Notes: generated by a model not told the origin, from the sequence alone. Shown: positions 42,882 to 54,490, counted from the first letter of the stretch. The stretch: 64,000 bases of DNA from Akebia trifoliata (GCA_017979445.1 CM030714.1:5084001-5148000); one strand, 5' to 3'. Numbers and translations are program-made.

Positions 42882-44890
42882 TTTTTTTTTGTTGTTGATA
42901 AATTTAAAAATTTAGTGTTGGACTGAATCAAGGCCCATAAGAGTTTACTTTATTGTAAAAATCAAGTGTATTTTTAGGATTTTGTTTTACAATTAAGTAG
43001 TGGTGGCAGGAGTTTGCATGTACAGAGTGTGTGCGAGATTTTTAAGGAGAATTCTAACTTAACCCTTGGATAAAAAATCTATGGCTTACAATTTGAGAAG
43101 AAAAAAAAAGGTCTTTCGTATGAATCAACAAAAGAAAAGATGATATTTTGCTTTAAGAAAAAGTCTATTTCAATTCAATTAGTTGCAAATTATTTAAAAA
43201 AAAGGGGGTTTTCAAAATCTTTTTTTCTTTTTGGAGTATTTTACTTTCGTTAGAATCAGAACTTTATTTTAGGGGAGAGAAGAACTATGATTTTTTTTTC
43301 AACGATTTAAACTTTACTGTAGCAAATTTGATTGGAGAAGAGAAAAAATAGGTAATGTTTTCTTTTATTCAAGAATCAACTTGGATTAATCGAGTTATAT
43401 CAAATCGATCACACAAATTTCTAGGGTTTATGGTTTTTTTTTTCTTGATTAATTGACTTGGTTTAAATTTCATTATATGTGGATAATCATTATTTCTAGT
43501 TTTTCTCAAGTCAATTTCGATTTAAAGTCCATGAAAATTTATTTTTTATCTTGTTCGGATGCCACTAGTCCATATTTATAATTGTAAGGTTTATTTTATT
43601 TATTTTAATATTTTTATTTCAATATTTAATGACTTTAATTATTTATTTTGTTTTACTTTAAATAAATCGAATTAAGAAAACCCCATATCTTTTTTGAAGA
43701 ATTTATGTTTCTAGTTAGTCAAAACAAATTTGTTGGGTTAATTGTAAAATCTATCGAGGACTTGTTACTACATATCCATTTACGATGATCCATATGTCAT
43801 TAGAAAGACTGAGAAGTTCTCTTTACAAGATAAATATTATAAAATACTTTTCAATAGAGAAGCAGTCTTGCAATTCACAACTTTTTTGTTGGTTTTTGTT
43901 TTGCGAGGTAGCACGACAATGCTTACTTGTACAATTCACCAAAGTTGGTACTCTATTCGAGATGATCCCTATATCATTAGAAAGCTTTGAAATTGTTATA
44001 TTTTTCAAAAATATAAAAAAAAAATAAAAATAAAAATTATCCTGTTAGTTTTTCTTATTTTTTGAATATTGTGTTGTTTTAATATTTTTGTTGCTTTTTT
44101 TTATTTAATTTATTTAAATAAAAAATCCTTCGGATGGAAGAGACACTAAGATTTTATTAGGGTAGCTTGGCCATCTTTAGTAGTCATGTAATTTTTATTT
44201 GTATAATTACTTTATGTAAAAAATTAAGAAAGACGTATAAATACAAAAGAAGGAATCATATTGTATTAGGGGGAATTTATACCTACGTAATAAATAAAAA
44301 TTATGTATATTGTATGATTATATGTTTCATATGTGCCTATCGATAAATAATGTGGGATATAAATGTTTAGTAGTTTTTTGTTATAAATTTTTGTTTGTCA
44401 TAATAATATTTATATTGAAACTACATGAAATGTTTAATCAGATTTTTTAAAAGTTACTAGGAAAATTGATCTCATTATCTGTTGATTGTTTTCTTTGTAG
44501 ATAGGCTTGAACTTCCCTATGTTAGAGTTGTAAATTAAAGGCTAAGCCTTTTGTACAGTTTCCATCTTTTATAATAAACAAAATGCAATTTTTGACCAAA
44601 CTAATTATAAGGACTGTTTGATTTTACTCAAAGCCATGGAATTAATTTCAATTTTCATTAATCTCCCAATGAGAATGGATCCATCAAAAGATATAGATAT
44701 TAGAATATTGATATTAAAATGATGGGAAGAGTGGTCTAAAGGTACAGACGAGAATGAGAGTTGAGAGAGAGAGACGTGTGGGTATGGAGGGGAGTTTCTC
44801 TATAATAAAAAAAAGTTCTCCCTGGATCTTTTGCAAGCTCATCATTTTATAAATTTTATTGATAAGATTCATGATAATTTGATTACCACA
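42882..44890. other. AT-rich intergenic DNA, no gene seen
   Basis: Two short related phrases occur (GATCCATATGTCATTAGAAAG near 43791 and GATCCCTATATCATTAGAAAG near 43964), which suggests an old local duplication or a decayed repeat. No coding capacity. Confidence 0.45.
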
Positions 44891-44892
44891 CG

Positions 44893-45070
44893 AGGCAAAC
44901 TCAGTTGACTATCCTAACGTGATAAGTTTGGGAACTGTAGATCTGCATTTTACGGAATAAATAACTACACTTCCTCATAAATAAGTGTATCTCGAGGGAA
45001 TCATGTATTATGAGGAGCACAGATCTACAATTTTCGAAGGTATCACGTCAAGTTGTCGATTGAGCATTCC
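44893..45070. mobile_element. Inverted-repeat element (MITE)
   Basis: CTCAGTTGAC...AACGTGATAAG...TGTAGATC in the left half is mirrored by GATCTACA...TATCACGTCAAG...GATTGAG in the right half. About 178 bp; no clear target duplication. Confidence 0.55.
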
Positions 45071-45099
45071 CACGCAGGTGCCACTCTATTGATAAAATT

Positions 45100-46600
45100 G
45101 TTTTTAGGAATTACCCAACACATTATTTCCACTTTGTCTTGTTGTCAATGGGTGGGCCAATATGAAATTGCTATAGGACGAGCCCTATAATTTTTTTTTC
45201 CTTCTTTTTGTGTGCACTTTGATTTCTTTCATTTATTAGAGCATATTGGTGGGACCCATCAGAATCTGAGAATGTTCAACATTGAGAAAGCTTCCATTAT
45301 TTTTTCATCTTATTTGACTTCGTTGATTTTCTTTTCTTAAAAAATTGCTCGTGCGACCACTTCCATGCCCAACACGGTCAGTCCAAGTTTCTCAATCGTT
45401 TCAAATTTCGATGGCACCCACATATAATTTTTATAATTAAAATCATGGGTCCCATGAATTAGTTTTTATTAATTGTGATTTTTAATATTTTTTTATAGTA
45501 ATTTTAATTAATCCAGATTTTTATTATTTGTTTGTTAAAATCTTTTATTTATTTGTTTTTTAAAATTTCTTGAATGTTAGTTATTATTATTATTATTATT
45601 TTTTTTGGTTTTAATCTTTTGAAACATTTACTTGTTTGTTCTTTTTCAGATTTTTTTGCTTGGTTTAAAATTTTAATTTGTCCAGTCGTTTAATATTTCA
45701 GTTTGTTTAGGATTTTTGAATTTCAAAGTGGTTTAAGATTTTTATTAAATTTTAATGTTCACCTATTATGTTTAAATATTAATATTTATTTTTTAATTAT
45801 TTTCTTTTGTTTCAATTTTTGCAAGCGTAAGTGGGATTGTGTTGAAAGAAATTATTGCTTTGCCGCTGCAGAATAGTCTTTGAATTGGGGGTATGTTTTT
45901 TGGGGTTTCAAGGTATCTCAAGATTGTTCTTTTTTTTTTTGGTGATTTAAGTTTTTGTCAAAATATTGGTTTCAAGTTTTTCAATGTGGAATGTGGGAGC
46001 AGACCCCACGAAGGGCAATTTGCAAAATTTTTGGAATGTTTGATTTCGTCCTGAGTTATCATTTCATGTGTTTTGAGGGTATTCCTAAAGAGCAACAAGG
46101 CCGAGTTGTGTTTTGAATGTCAAGGGTATATTTGTCATTTTATCAAATTTTATTAATTTTGATGGAAAATTTGGCTTGGCCCTCAAAATGACAATTTCTA
46201 TGTCCCGTAGTCTTATTTGCCTAGCTTAACGTGATCTCTAAGCGTCTATTGACTTTACAAATTTCTAGGTATTGTGTGAAGCATACCTAGACGTAATTTC
46301 TATGTCTAGGAATTTCATTGGCGTCGTGATCGAAAGGAAAAAAGAGTCTGAGAAAAGTCTCAAGATGCATCACACAAGCTTTTAAATTCTCCAATGCCTT
46401 TTACTCATTATTAGGAATCCACAGCAGTCGAGGTGACAAATTGCTAAATCAGGTGGATGCAAAATGCGGTGTCTATAATTTGTGGGATTGAAAACCTTAC
46501 TCAAAGATCTAAAATTTTCGTGTTTTAACTATTTTGAGGTCATGGGTTCAAGTCGAACTTATCTATAATAAAAATTATACACCCACCTAAAATAATACTT
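45100..46600. other. Intergenic; possible LTR-retrotransposon remnant
   Basis: No coding frame. The end of the stretch (GGTGGATGCAAAATGCGGTGTCTA near 46457) and phrases such as GGGTATATTTGTCATTTT recall LTRs of Ty3-type elements in plants, but no matching second LTR is present. A SINE-like B-box (GGGTTCAAGTC) lies near 46545. Confidence 0.3.
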
Positions 46601-46619
46601 ACTTTTTCCACATAACATT

Positions 46620-46763
46620 ATTGAGGATAAAGAAAATCCTATGCGAGAAATAAAAATGATAACTAGAATGAAAAAATAAAGATACAACACAATACAAAAT
46701 TTTGCGTGATTCCAGTAGATTGTCTATGTCCCCTGACGATGATGAGATCCTTTTACTATTATG
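46620..46763. repeat. Dispersed repeat fragment, MITE-free copy
   Basis: Matches the DNA around the MITE pair at 35440-35930 (GCGAGAAATAAAA, ACTAGAAT, ACAATACAAAATT, GATGATGAGATCCTTT) but lacks both MITEs. Confidence 0.6.
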
Positions 46764-46765
46764 CC

Positions 46766-47010
46766 GAGGGAAGTGATCATTACCATCTCCCCCATTGTGA
46801 CAACCTCAAGACTTTCTCCACTCTAGCTAGTGGGCAGAATTCAAGATCCTATAGATTCTATTTAAGGATTTTTCTTCTCACCTCCCCCCTATAAGTCAAG
46901 CTTTTTTTTTTCTAGATCTTAAAATCTCAAAAATAATAGTTACAAGATTCAGGTTTTGTCCTAAGGTGTATGTATCCTATCAATTCTTCGGGGATTGAGC
47001 TCTTTATCTA
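46766..47010 (+). pseudogene. 3'-end remnant of the receptor pseudokinase
   Basis: The phrases GGGAAGTGATCA, CAAGACTTTCTCCACTCT, GTGGGCAGAA and AAGATCCT, then GAGCTCTTTATCTAT further on, match the last exon and 3' UTR of the gene at 25561-31379 (31289-31520). About 80 bp of former coding sequence remain, with a short insertion and substitutions. It is followed, as in the intact copy, by a lipase gene on the opposite strand. Confidence 0.8.
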
Positions 47011-47041
47011 TATAAGGTGGAGCCGGGGATTTGTCTACGTT

Positions 47042-47058
47042 GGGGGGGGGGGGGGGGG
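47042..47058. repeat. Run of 17 G
   Basis: An uninterrupted G homopolymer in the 3' flank of the kinase remnant. Confidence 0.85.
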
Positions 47059-47674
47059 AATAGTTTCAATTTTTTTCTCCACCATTATTATTTATTTAGT
47101 TTGTTTATTGTGTGTATCCTCACTCTTCAAGTTAGACTAGTCACAAGCACCGCCCCCTCCATAAATCCTACGTGCAACTGGTTGAATCGAGGGTGGTGGA
47201 TGGCCCCAAGGAATTCATTGCTTCATAAGGTTTCAAACATTTGACCTACCCTTTGCGAGCTTATCAAGTGCCCCCATTGTTGATCTATTGGTCTTTGTTT
47301 TCATACCATTCAATGATTCATATGTTTGATTCCTCTACTTCATACTCATACTACAAAATTTTGGTTTACACTCTTTTTCGATTCCGATTAGCAAAATTCA
47401 ATTTTAATTTCGAGTTCGAACTATCCATCAATGAGATTAAATGTACACCCCCCACTTTCTATTTTTTCTATTAAAAAAAAAAAATCATAATATTGGGCAG
47501 AGACCTCAAAGTATCTTTTGTTAACATAATTAAGAGTTCCCAGTACTAGTAAAAATCTTGAAGTAGATTTATTTTTATTCCCTCATCTACAATTCTCTTT
47601 CGCATGTGGGGGGAAGAACTCAGATTTTTCTTGGTGACTAGACTTAGTCACACACATAAACAGATCATGTGAGT

Positions 47675-48194
47675 TAGGGGTGTCAATGGATGGTCCAAAA
47701 TTCGAATTTGATTTGAATTCGAATTTGAAAATAGGATATTATTAGAAAATTTTAGTTTTATGTATTCGAATTCGGATAGTTTTATGTATTCGAATCCTTA
47801 TTAGATACGGATTCAAATGTTAATATTTCAAATTCGATGATATCCGATTTAAAATAATATATAATATATATTATTTTATTTGATTTATGTTTTATATAAG
47901 TAATATAATAAATATTATTTTATTTGATTTATTTATCATATACATAGTATAATATATAATAGGTTTTTTTTAATAATGAAAAATCACTCGGATAAAGAAA
48001 ATTTGTGTGTTTTTTTTTTTAATATACAAATTATTTGAATTCTAATTGGATATTATCTAATATTTGATAGAATAATTAGATTCGAATTTGGATAGAATTT
48101 TAGAACATCCGTCGGATTCAAATTCGGATTCGAATTTGAATTCAGATTCGGATATTATGGTATTCGAACCGACAAGCATTCGTTGATAGCCCTA
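47675..48194. mobile_element. hAT-like non-autonomous element, 7/8 TSD
   Basis: 520 bp with ends TAGGGGTGTCAATGGATG and CATTCGTTGATAGCCCTA, flanked by ATGTGAGT (47667-47674) and ATGTGAAT (48195-48202). The interior is built of ATTCGAATT-type palindromic words. It interrupts the duplicated intergenic block upstream of lipase 2. Confidence 0.8.
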
Positions 48195-48612
48195 ATGTGA
48201 ATTAAGTGTTACATTTATTTTCTTGTTAGACATTTTATCTGTTAAGAAAAATAGAATCAGAAAAAAAAAAGATGCAATGACACACAAAATGTAGAGATTT
48301 TTACGTGGTTCACTCGAGATTGAAGTACACCCATGGATCGTATTGCTTCCACTATAAAGAAAAAATTCACACTTACATATTTTTTACCTTTTCATCACCA
48401 ATAATAGAAATATATACCCTCTCGAAAAAATCTAACTAGGATTTTACATAATACCAGTGAAATTACAAAAATACTATTGAGGAATATTCTTTTGAGACCT
48501 TTGCCCCCAAATCCCCGTCTTTTGGACAGGGGGGCCCTAGTCCCGCCCCCCCCTAAGCAAACTTAGCTTTGAGATCGATTGGTGAGCATTGTGTTACATG
48601 ATGACCAATACT

Positions 48613-48840
48613 CACTACACGAAAATTGGAAAATTTGACTAGAAAATTCGATGGGTCAAGACCGACAAATTTTAGAAGGCCCGTTGAAATTTTGATGTTC
48701 CTTAGACTCGATGGCTTAGAGATGTCGAAATTCTCCCATCGTCCATTTATTTGATGTTTTTGGTCCATCGAAAAAAAATATGACAATGAAAATTTCAATG
48801 CCTTGGTGGGTTGAACATGGGCCTTTTTCACATTGGGACT
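48613..48840. mobile_element. CACTA-like terminal fragment, second
   Basis: Begins CACTACACGAAAATTGG and shares subterminal words (TTCGATGGG, GATGTCGAAATTCTCCCA) with the fragment at 42264 and the 3.4-kb element. It ends near CTTTTTCACATTGGGACT. Confidence 0.58.
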
Positions 48841-49066
48841 CGTTGCTGACCAGTAACATCAAACAATAACATCGTCATGGTCTCCTAAAGTCAATGACAT
48901 GGATTTCCATCAAGATTCAATTACCAAGACAATGGGCTTATCAAAACTTGAATTTTTTCCTTCCAAAAAAGAAAACTTGGGACCTTATGTTGTTTATTTT
49001 AATTAGTGAAAGACGCATTTATTCATGAAAAGGAAAGGGTTGCAAAGGAAGACAACTTACACACAA

Positions 49067-49138
49067 GTGAGACAGCTTCCCACCAAGGGAAAGAGAAATA
49101 AAGTGAGACAGCTTCCCACCAAGGGAAAGAGAAATAAA
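49067..49138. repeat. 36-bp tandem duplication in the lipase-2 3' flank
   Basis: Two copies of a unit starting GTGAGACAGCTTCCCACC and ending GAGAAATAAA. A related single unit (AGCTTCTCACCATTGGAAAG) sits in the lipase-3 flank near 62876. Confidence 0.85.
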
Positions 49139-49220
49139 GGAAGAAAAAGAAACAAACTAAACTAGGAGTTCCTAGTTTCCAATTATTCATACATATATAA
49201 ATAAAACCACGCAATAAAAA

Positions 49221-50375
49221 TCAAATGCTGGGGACAGGGTAGTCCTCTTCAGATACGGCCTCAATCCATTCTCCATCTTCATTAATCACCATCCCTTTGT
49301 TCTCCTCAACCCCCCATATTTTAGGAATCATGTACTCATCTTTAAGCAAATCTTGTTCCTTGTTAACCAGACTAACACTCCTCTGTACCTTCAAGTCAAA
49401 GTCACCATCCGTTCCATTCCAACCTGCAACAATATGTAGCAATAATTGAAGGTCATGAAACTTTAGTAAGACGAGTAAGTCCTGCTTGAGGTATGGTGAC
49501 TTAATAGCGTCCATCACGAGATCAACACCGATAGGAACATACTCCTTTGGGAAGGGGTACATTGGTACCAAGTCATACTTATTCTTTGTGTGCAAGATTC
49601 GGAGGTTCGGGAATGACTCGACCTTCTCCTTGAAGGCCTCGTTACCGACTTTCGGGCAATTAAAGAGAAAAGCCGTTACCGGGATATCCGACAACCCATT
49701 TTCGACTACATCAAATGCACTCAGGACCGATAGAGCTCCACCGAGGCTGTGTCCCGTAAATATTATGCTTAGAGTATCGTCTTTGTACCGTTCCACCAAT
49801 TCTTTGATCTTTGTTTGAAGTTGGGTTCTCGCGCTAGGTATGGTGCTAGTCGGTTTTGGGTTATCGGAAGTGTAAATGCTGAACCAACCCTTCATGACCT
49901 TCAAGGTATCATTATCGATGTCGTCTGGGTTCAAAATATCATTTATCGAAACAAGCTCCGTTTCGCAGGCCATTTTCCATTCAAGAGATGTTCTAGTACC
50001 ACGCCATGTGACATATATTTCACGTCTCCCAGAGACTCGACTTACTTCATCGGATGTGACAGCGATAAATCCAAACCAATTGACTTCGGAATCGCCATTT
50101 TCGTTCACGACCACAGCATAAAGGAACGTATCGACGAAGTAGTCTGATGCTAATTGGAAATGAACCTTATGCAAAACTGATTTCTTGGAATGGCGGCATT
50201 TGCCAAAGTATTTGGAGTTTTCATCGCTAATGAATGGATCGCCGTTTGCCTGGCAGAAGTCACCACATTGAAGGATGAGTTGCCGAAGTTTTAGGTTTAG
50301 AGGTTCTAGCAAACCTTCCCAATTTTTGCTCCCTAGCAATTCTTCCCACGTTGGTTCAATTTTGTTCATCTCCAT
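49221..50375 (-). CDS. Class-3 lipase, phospholipase A1-II (DSEL/DAD1-like), copy 2
   Basis: A single intact exon of 384 codons. The reading frame is open further, but the upstream codon at 50381 is GTG; the first ATG is at 50375, giving MEMNKIEPTW, which aligns with the start of copy 1. Nucleophile elbow GHSLGG with Ser210; Asp268 in KYDLVPMYP fits the acid, and His307 or His314 (LLLHIVAG) the base; VTWRGT is at 122-127. The loop before the base carries the hydrophobic run QDLLVLLKF, where copy 1 has SKNPSDW, a change close to the active site. No targeting peptide, as in the cytosolic PLA1-II group. A TATA box lies at 50459-50452, and AATAAA on the minus strand at 49023-49018 is a candidate poly(A) signal. 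It arose with copy 1 by segmental duplication. Confidence 0.92.
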   Translation of the reverse strand: MEMNKIEPTWEELLGSKNWEGLLEPLNLKLRQLILQCGDFCQANGDPFISDENSKYFGKCRHSKKSVLHKVHFQLASDYFVDTFLYAVVVNENGDSEVNWFGFIAVTSDEVSRVSGRREIYVTWRGTRTSLEWKMACETELVSINDILNPDDIDNDTLKVMKGWFSIYTSDNPKPTSTIPSARTQLQTKIKELVERYKDDTLSIIFTGHSLGGALSVLSAFDVVENGLSDIPVTAFLFNCPKVGNEAFKEKVESFPNLRILHTKNKYDLVPMYPFPKEYVPIGVDLVMDAIKSPYLKQDLLVLLKFHDLQLLLHIVAGWNGTDGDFDLKVQRSVSLVNKEQDLLKDEYMIPKIWGVEENKGMVINEDGEWIEAVSEEDYPVPSI

Positions 50376-50451
50376 AACCACGATATATAGATGAAAATGG
50401 CTAAGTTAAGTGAAAGATTGATATTGATTCAATCAAGCATACTAAGGTCCG

Positions 50452-50459
50452 TATTTATA
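50452..50459 (-). promoter_or_regulatory. TATA box of lipase copy 2
   Basis: The minus strand reads CTTATAAATACGG about 77 bp upstream of the ATG at 50375, a good plant TATA consensus and spacing for a short leader. Confidence 0.6.
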
Positions 50460-51046
50460 AGAAAAAATGCTCGACTTGAAATGACACATGCATTAGAGTG
50501 TGCACAAAATCATATATATTTTCTCAAGATGTGAAAGTATACAATCGAGGACAATCAATGGTTCTCTATACTGGATTCTTATTTCGACTACCTTCTATCT
50601 AAAAACGAGGAAAATGCCCCTTAAATTTTTTTGTTTTACTAAAATACCCTCCAAATGCAATTTTCACAATGTATATTTATTGCACTTTAACGTGTGCATA
50701 TAAAACACGTAAATCTTTTTCTTGAGTACACATGAAACATGCTCTTGCCACGTCAACTTCGTACAGAAAATCACGTGCATTAGTTGAATTTAATGATGGA
50801 AGTTGGCTTGTCTTATTCAAACCTTTTAAGCACGACCCCACAATGTGTGAATGTGTGAATGTGGTGTGGTTCGCTTCTCTTATTTGCTTTAGAAAAAGGG
50901 AGCGTCTATTTGCTGCACACACACCAAAAGTACTTTACTTACCCACCTTAAAACGTAAATGGCATTTACTATTTTACCTTTTTTATTTTAAATTCTCAAT
51001 ACACACATCTAAACATACCGATTTAAAGAGGAAAAGATATCCATGA

Positions 51047-51470
51047 CAGGTGGATTTACAGCTGGGGATTGGGGGGGGGGGGGGGGGGGGGGGAGAGGGG
51101 AGGATTGGGCATTTTCCCTTACAAGAATTTTCAAAGTCTATGGATAGTGAGATATTGTGATAGATAAAAAAAATCTATCAAAATTGTCCACATATTTTTT
51201 TTTTCCCATTTTTAATCGTTCCCGCAAATATTGGGGGGGGGGGGGATTGGGGCATTTTCCCTTACAAGAATTTTCAAAGTCTATGTATAGTGAGATATTG
51301 TGATAGATTTTAATGATAGATAAAAAAAATCTATCAAAATTGTCCACATATTTTTTTTCCCATTTTTAATCGTTCCCACAAATATTTTTTTCACCCTTAA
51401 TTGTTCTTACAAAAAAAATTTCTACTCTTGGTTGCCCCCACACATGGGTAAAACCCTGACTTTGCCCCTG
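51047..51470. mobile_element. CAGGGG-type element with internal duplication
   Basis: Starts CAGGTGGATTTACAG and ends CTGACTTTGCCCCTG, as in the element at 24011-24221. An inner segment of about 130 bp (ATTTTCAAAGTCTATG ... AATCGTTCCC) is repeated twice, each copy preceded by a G run (23 G at 51071-51093, 13 G at 51233-51245). An 11-bp repeat ACCGATTTAAA flanks the region at 51017 and 51474. Confidence 0.65.
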
Positions 51471-51746
51471 TGGACCGATTTAAAATGCGTCTTCTTCTTC
51501 TACCAATTGAAATCATACTTCATTATATCAATTGAAACCTTAAAATTTCTAGCTCAAAATTAAGAGTATATCATTGTTTATTTATCATTCACGACCAAAT
51601 GTCGTCCAAAATGATCACAATTGGTGTTGAAAAATCATATTATGGGAAGAAGATGAAAAAATGGTAGTTTGGGTATTTCAAAAACATTATAATGTAATAT
51701 GTGCTTCAAGACTATTAAGAAAATAAAAATTTACTAAAGAAAAATG

Positions 51747-51921
51747 CTGAAGTAACATTTAAATTGACATTGTGGGGGACATTGTTGTGCACTGAACCAT
51801 AGATGATTCTCACTTGCATCGAGATGCTTCTCACTCGTATCTCAATGACAAGCATTTATGGTTCTGACACACATCCACGACAGTAATGTCCCCTATGAGG
51901 TCCCCAACAATGTTACTCCAA
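51747..51921. mobile_element. MITE, family A
   Basis: Ends CTGAAGTAACATT and AATGTTACTCCA, with GTGGGGGACATTGTTGTG and GACAGTAATGTCCCC arms. Closest to the element at 13591. Confidence 0.6.
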
Positions 51922-52154
51922 CACGAGTCTTTATTAGATGGACTATTAAGATACCATCCAAAACTTATAGACTATTGAAAAAGAAGTCCCTCTACTAAGG
52001 TCTTTTAAGTAATTTTCTCTTAGAATTATTTATCAAAAATGCTTTTTACTAACTTTGTAAAATAGTCTAGAATGTTTATTGTCTCTAATAAATGAGATGA
52101 TTTCACTACATGTTTTGGTAACTCACCCTTCAATAAAAATACTTAGAGGAATAC

Positions 52155-52480
52155 TAGTTTCACGCTCCTATTAACACTTCGTTCCTCATCTCTTTTCATA
52201 TTAGAACTATGCATCTCGAACTTTGTAAATATTTGAGATGCCTTTTTATGTTTTAGATTGATGCATGACCCCTTGACTTTAGTCTTTTTTTATGAACTAA
52301 TGAAAAATGATCTTAATACCATTATCATAATTATCATCATCACCATCTAAAATGACAATAATGCCCTCATCATCATCAATACTGACATAAATATTTGAAG
52401 GCGATGGTGGTGATGATGAAGACGATGAGGGCATTGTGGTCATTTTACAATGGTGAAGATGATTGATAATTGTGCAAATT
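52155..52480. repeat. Repeat shared with 57418-57640, ending in a palindrome
   Basis: TAGTTTCACGC...TTAACACTTCGTTCCTCATC recurs at 57422 and 61029. At 52349-52378 AATGCCCTCATCATCATCA is mirrored by TGATGATGAAGACGATGAGGGCATT at 52410-52434, a long imperfect hairpin that is half missing in the 57.6-kb copy. Confidence 0.7.
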
Positions 52481-53870
52481 GATTATATTTAACCATAATT
52501 TGTGGTAATTAATTACTATGGCCTAATTAATTGAATTTTCTTTCTTGAAGTCTTGGAAGTTCAAAAATGAGAGAAAAAAAAAGGGTTAAAGATGGATTTT
52601 TAGTGAATAAAACATGCAAAAGGGTGGATGAGCAATTATGAGACAAGTTAAAGAAAGGGCTAAAGAAATAAAAAAAAAATTTCCGAAAAAATGAAAATCT
52701 CTAAATATTCTCTTACGTAAAATAATAAAATTCTCTCATATTTTGTCTCATTTTAAAAGATCTCATACATCTCTTCATATTTTCTTATTTCTATTTCTCT
52801 CTATCTTTCCTCCAAATATTAAATTCTTTCTTATCACATATCTCGCACCTTCTATTTTAATTGATTTCTATTTTTCTCTATTATCTTAATATTACTTATT
52901 TTTTTACACTTCTAATTATTTTTTTTCTTTTTCTTCTTCTCTAATCTTCCTCTCTAATCCATTTTCCTCTTTAATCTCTTTTTAATTTCTTTTAGTTTAA
53001 TTTTCTAGGTATTTTATTCAATAATTATGATAGACTCGCTTATGGAGCTTGTCGGATAAAATCCTAGTTAGAACTATGGGTGAAACTCGAAGATTATAAT
53101 TTTATTTCGATCAACAATAGTGAATTAGTGTTTATAATTTTTTGGATTGATTTAATGTGAATTAATTATTGTTATTTAATTATATATCTACAAATTATAT
53201 TTGAGTTTTTGTTTATGATCATCACATTGAATGCTTGAAAATTTTCTTAATTGATAGTGGATGATTGTTACATTAATTGCTTAAAGAATATTTGTGGTAT
53301 GTGAATGTGCAACACGGAGCAATCTTATATTTTTCAAAATATTTTAGAACATAGTTTTGGTTTAATTGTTATATCATCTGATTAGGGAAAATCTTTATTT
53401 GAACCTAACTGAGAAAGAATGTTGAATGAATAAAATTACAATTTTTTTAGTGGATCCTCGATGCCTTAGCATTTTTAATTTCTATTTTAAAATTTTTAAT
53501 TTTTGCTCCATACGATAGTGTGGAAAATCATCTTTTTTATAATTTAGGTTAAATTTTCTTCCACCTCATCCGTATTTTAATTCAATTTTACATAATCCCC
53601 ATGGATCGATTTCGGACTCTCGAGATTTTATTACTTCACTACAACCTTGCACTTGGGGTATTTAACTTACACTATTTCAATTGTTGCTATGATAATGGCA
53701 GTAATGTCATTGATGATGAAAATGTTGATGATAGATAGCATTCCTCAAATTATTAATTAAATTTTTTGAGAAAATTTTGATAACTAAAATTGGAATTCAT
53801 GTACAAACATCAGTAAACTTACACTTAAGAGTATGTAAGAAACATTAGGAAATTTCGAACAAGTAGTATA
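52481..53870. other. AT-rich intergenic DNA, no gene seen
   Basis: Pyrimidine-rich at 52780-53000. No frame with family resemblance. Confidence 0.5.
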
Positions 53871-53877
53871 TATATAT

Positions 53878-54490
53878 TAGGTGTGCAGGTTGGTTCGGTT
53901 TGAGGTCAAATTAGAATCGAACCAACCTAGGTTGATTCCATTAAATGAGAACTGAAATCAAACCAAATTTCCATGGAACCAAACCGAGCTAAGGTCGATC
54001 GGTTCGGTTCTATGAGTAGCCAATATCTTAAAAACCTAATTGAATCAACATATTTTTAATAAAAATAAATTAATATGAATCTCATATAATGAGTCATTAC
54101 TCTATCAATCAATCAATAAATAAAACCATTAATGTATCCATTCAAAAAAATAAAGTCAATAGTTTTTCCATCAATTGAAGAAAATCATTAATCCATCCAT
54201 CCTAAAAAGTGTCATTAATCTATAAAAAAACCGAACCAAATTGGTTAATAATATTTATCCACAAAATGGGTATAGTTTATTAAATAGGTTAATAATAGTT
54301 ATTTATAATTTAATTAATATAAGGATTTGGTTCTCGGTTTGGTTCGGTTCTATAGAAGGCATGAACTAAGAATCGAACCAAATTGGTTGGTTCTCTATTT
54401 TGTTAATCCAGAACCGAACCAAAGTTCATTACGAACCAACCCAAACCAATCCAAAGCTCTTGGTTTGAACCGAACCAAGTTCCACCCCTA
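53878..54490. mobile_element. hAT-like non-autonomous element
   Basis: 613 bp with ends TAGGTGTGCAGGTTGGTTCGG and CCGAACCAAGTTCCACCCCTA, the same type as 19104-19610, with an interior of TTGGTTCGGTT words. The flanks are both (AT)n, so the 8-bp duplication cannot be read with confidence. Confidence 0.72.

Noticed and set aside
50376..50381. Start of lipase 2 at 50381
   Set aside because: The codon there is GTG. The first ATG in frame is at 50375, and its product aligns with the start of lipase 1.
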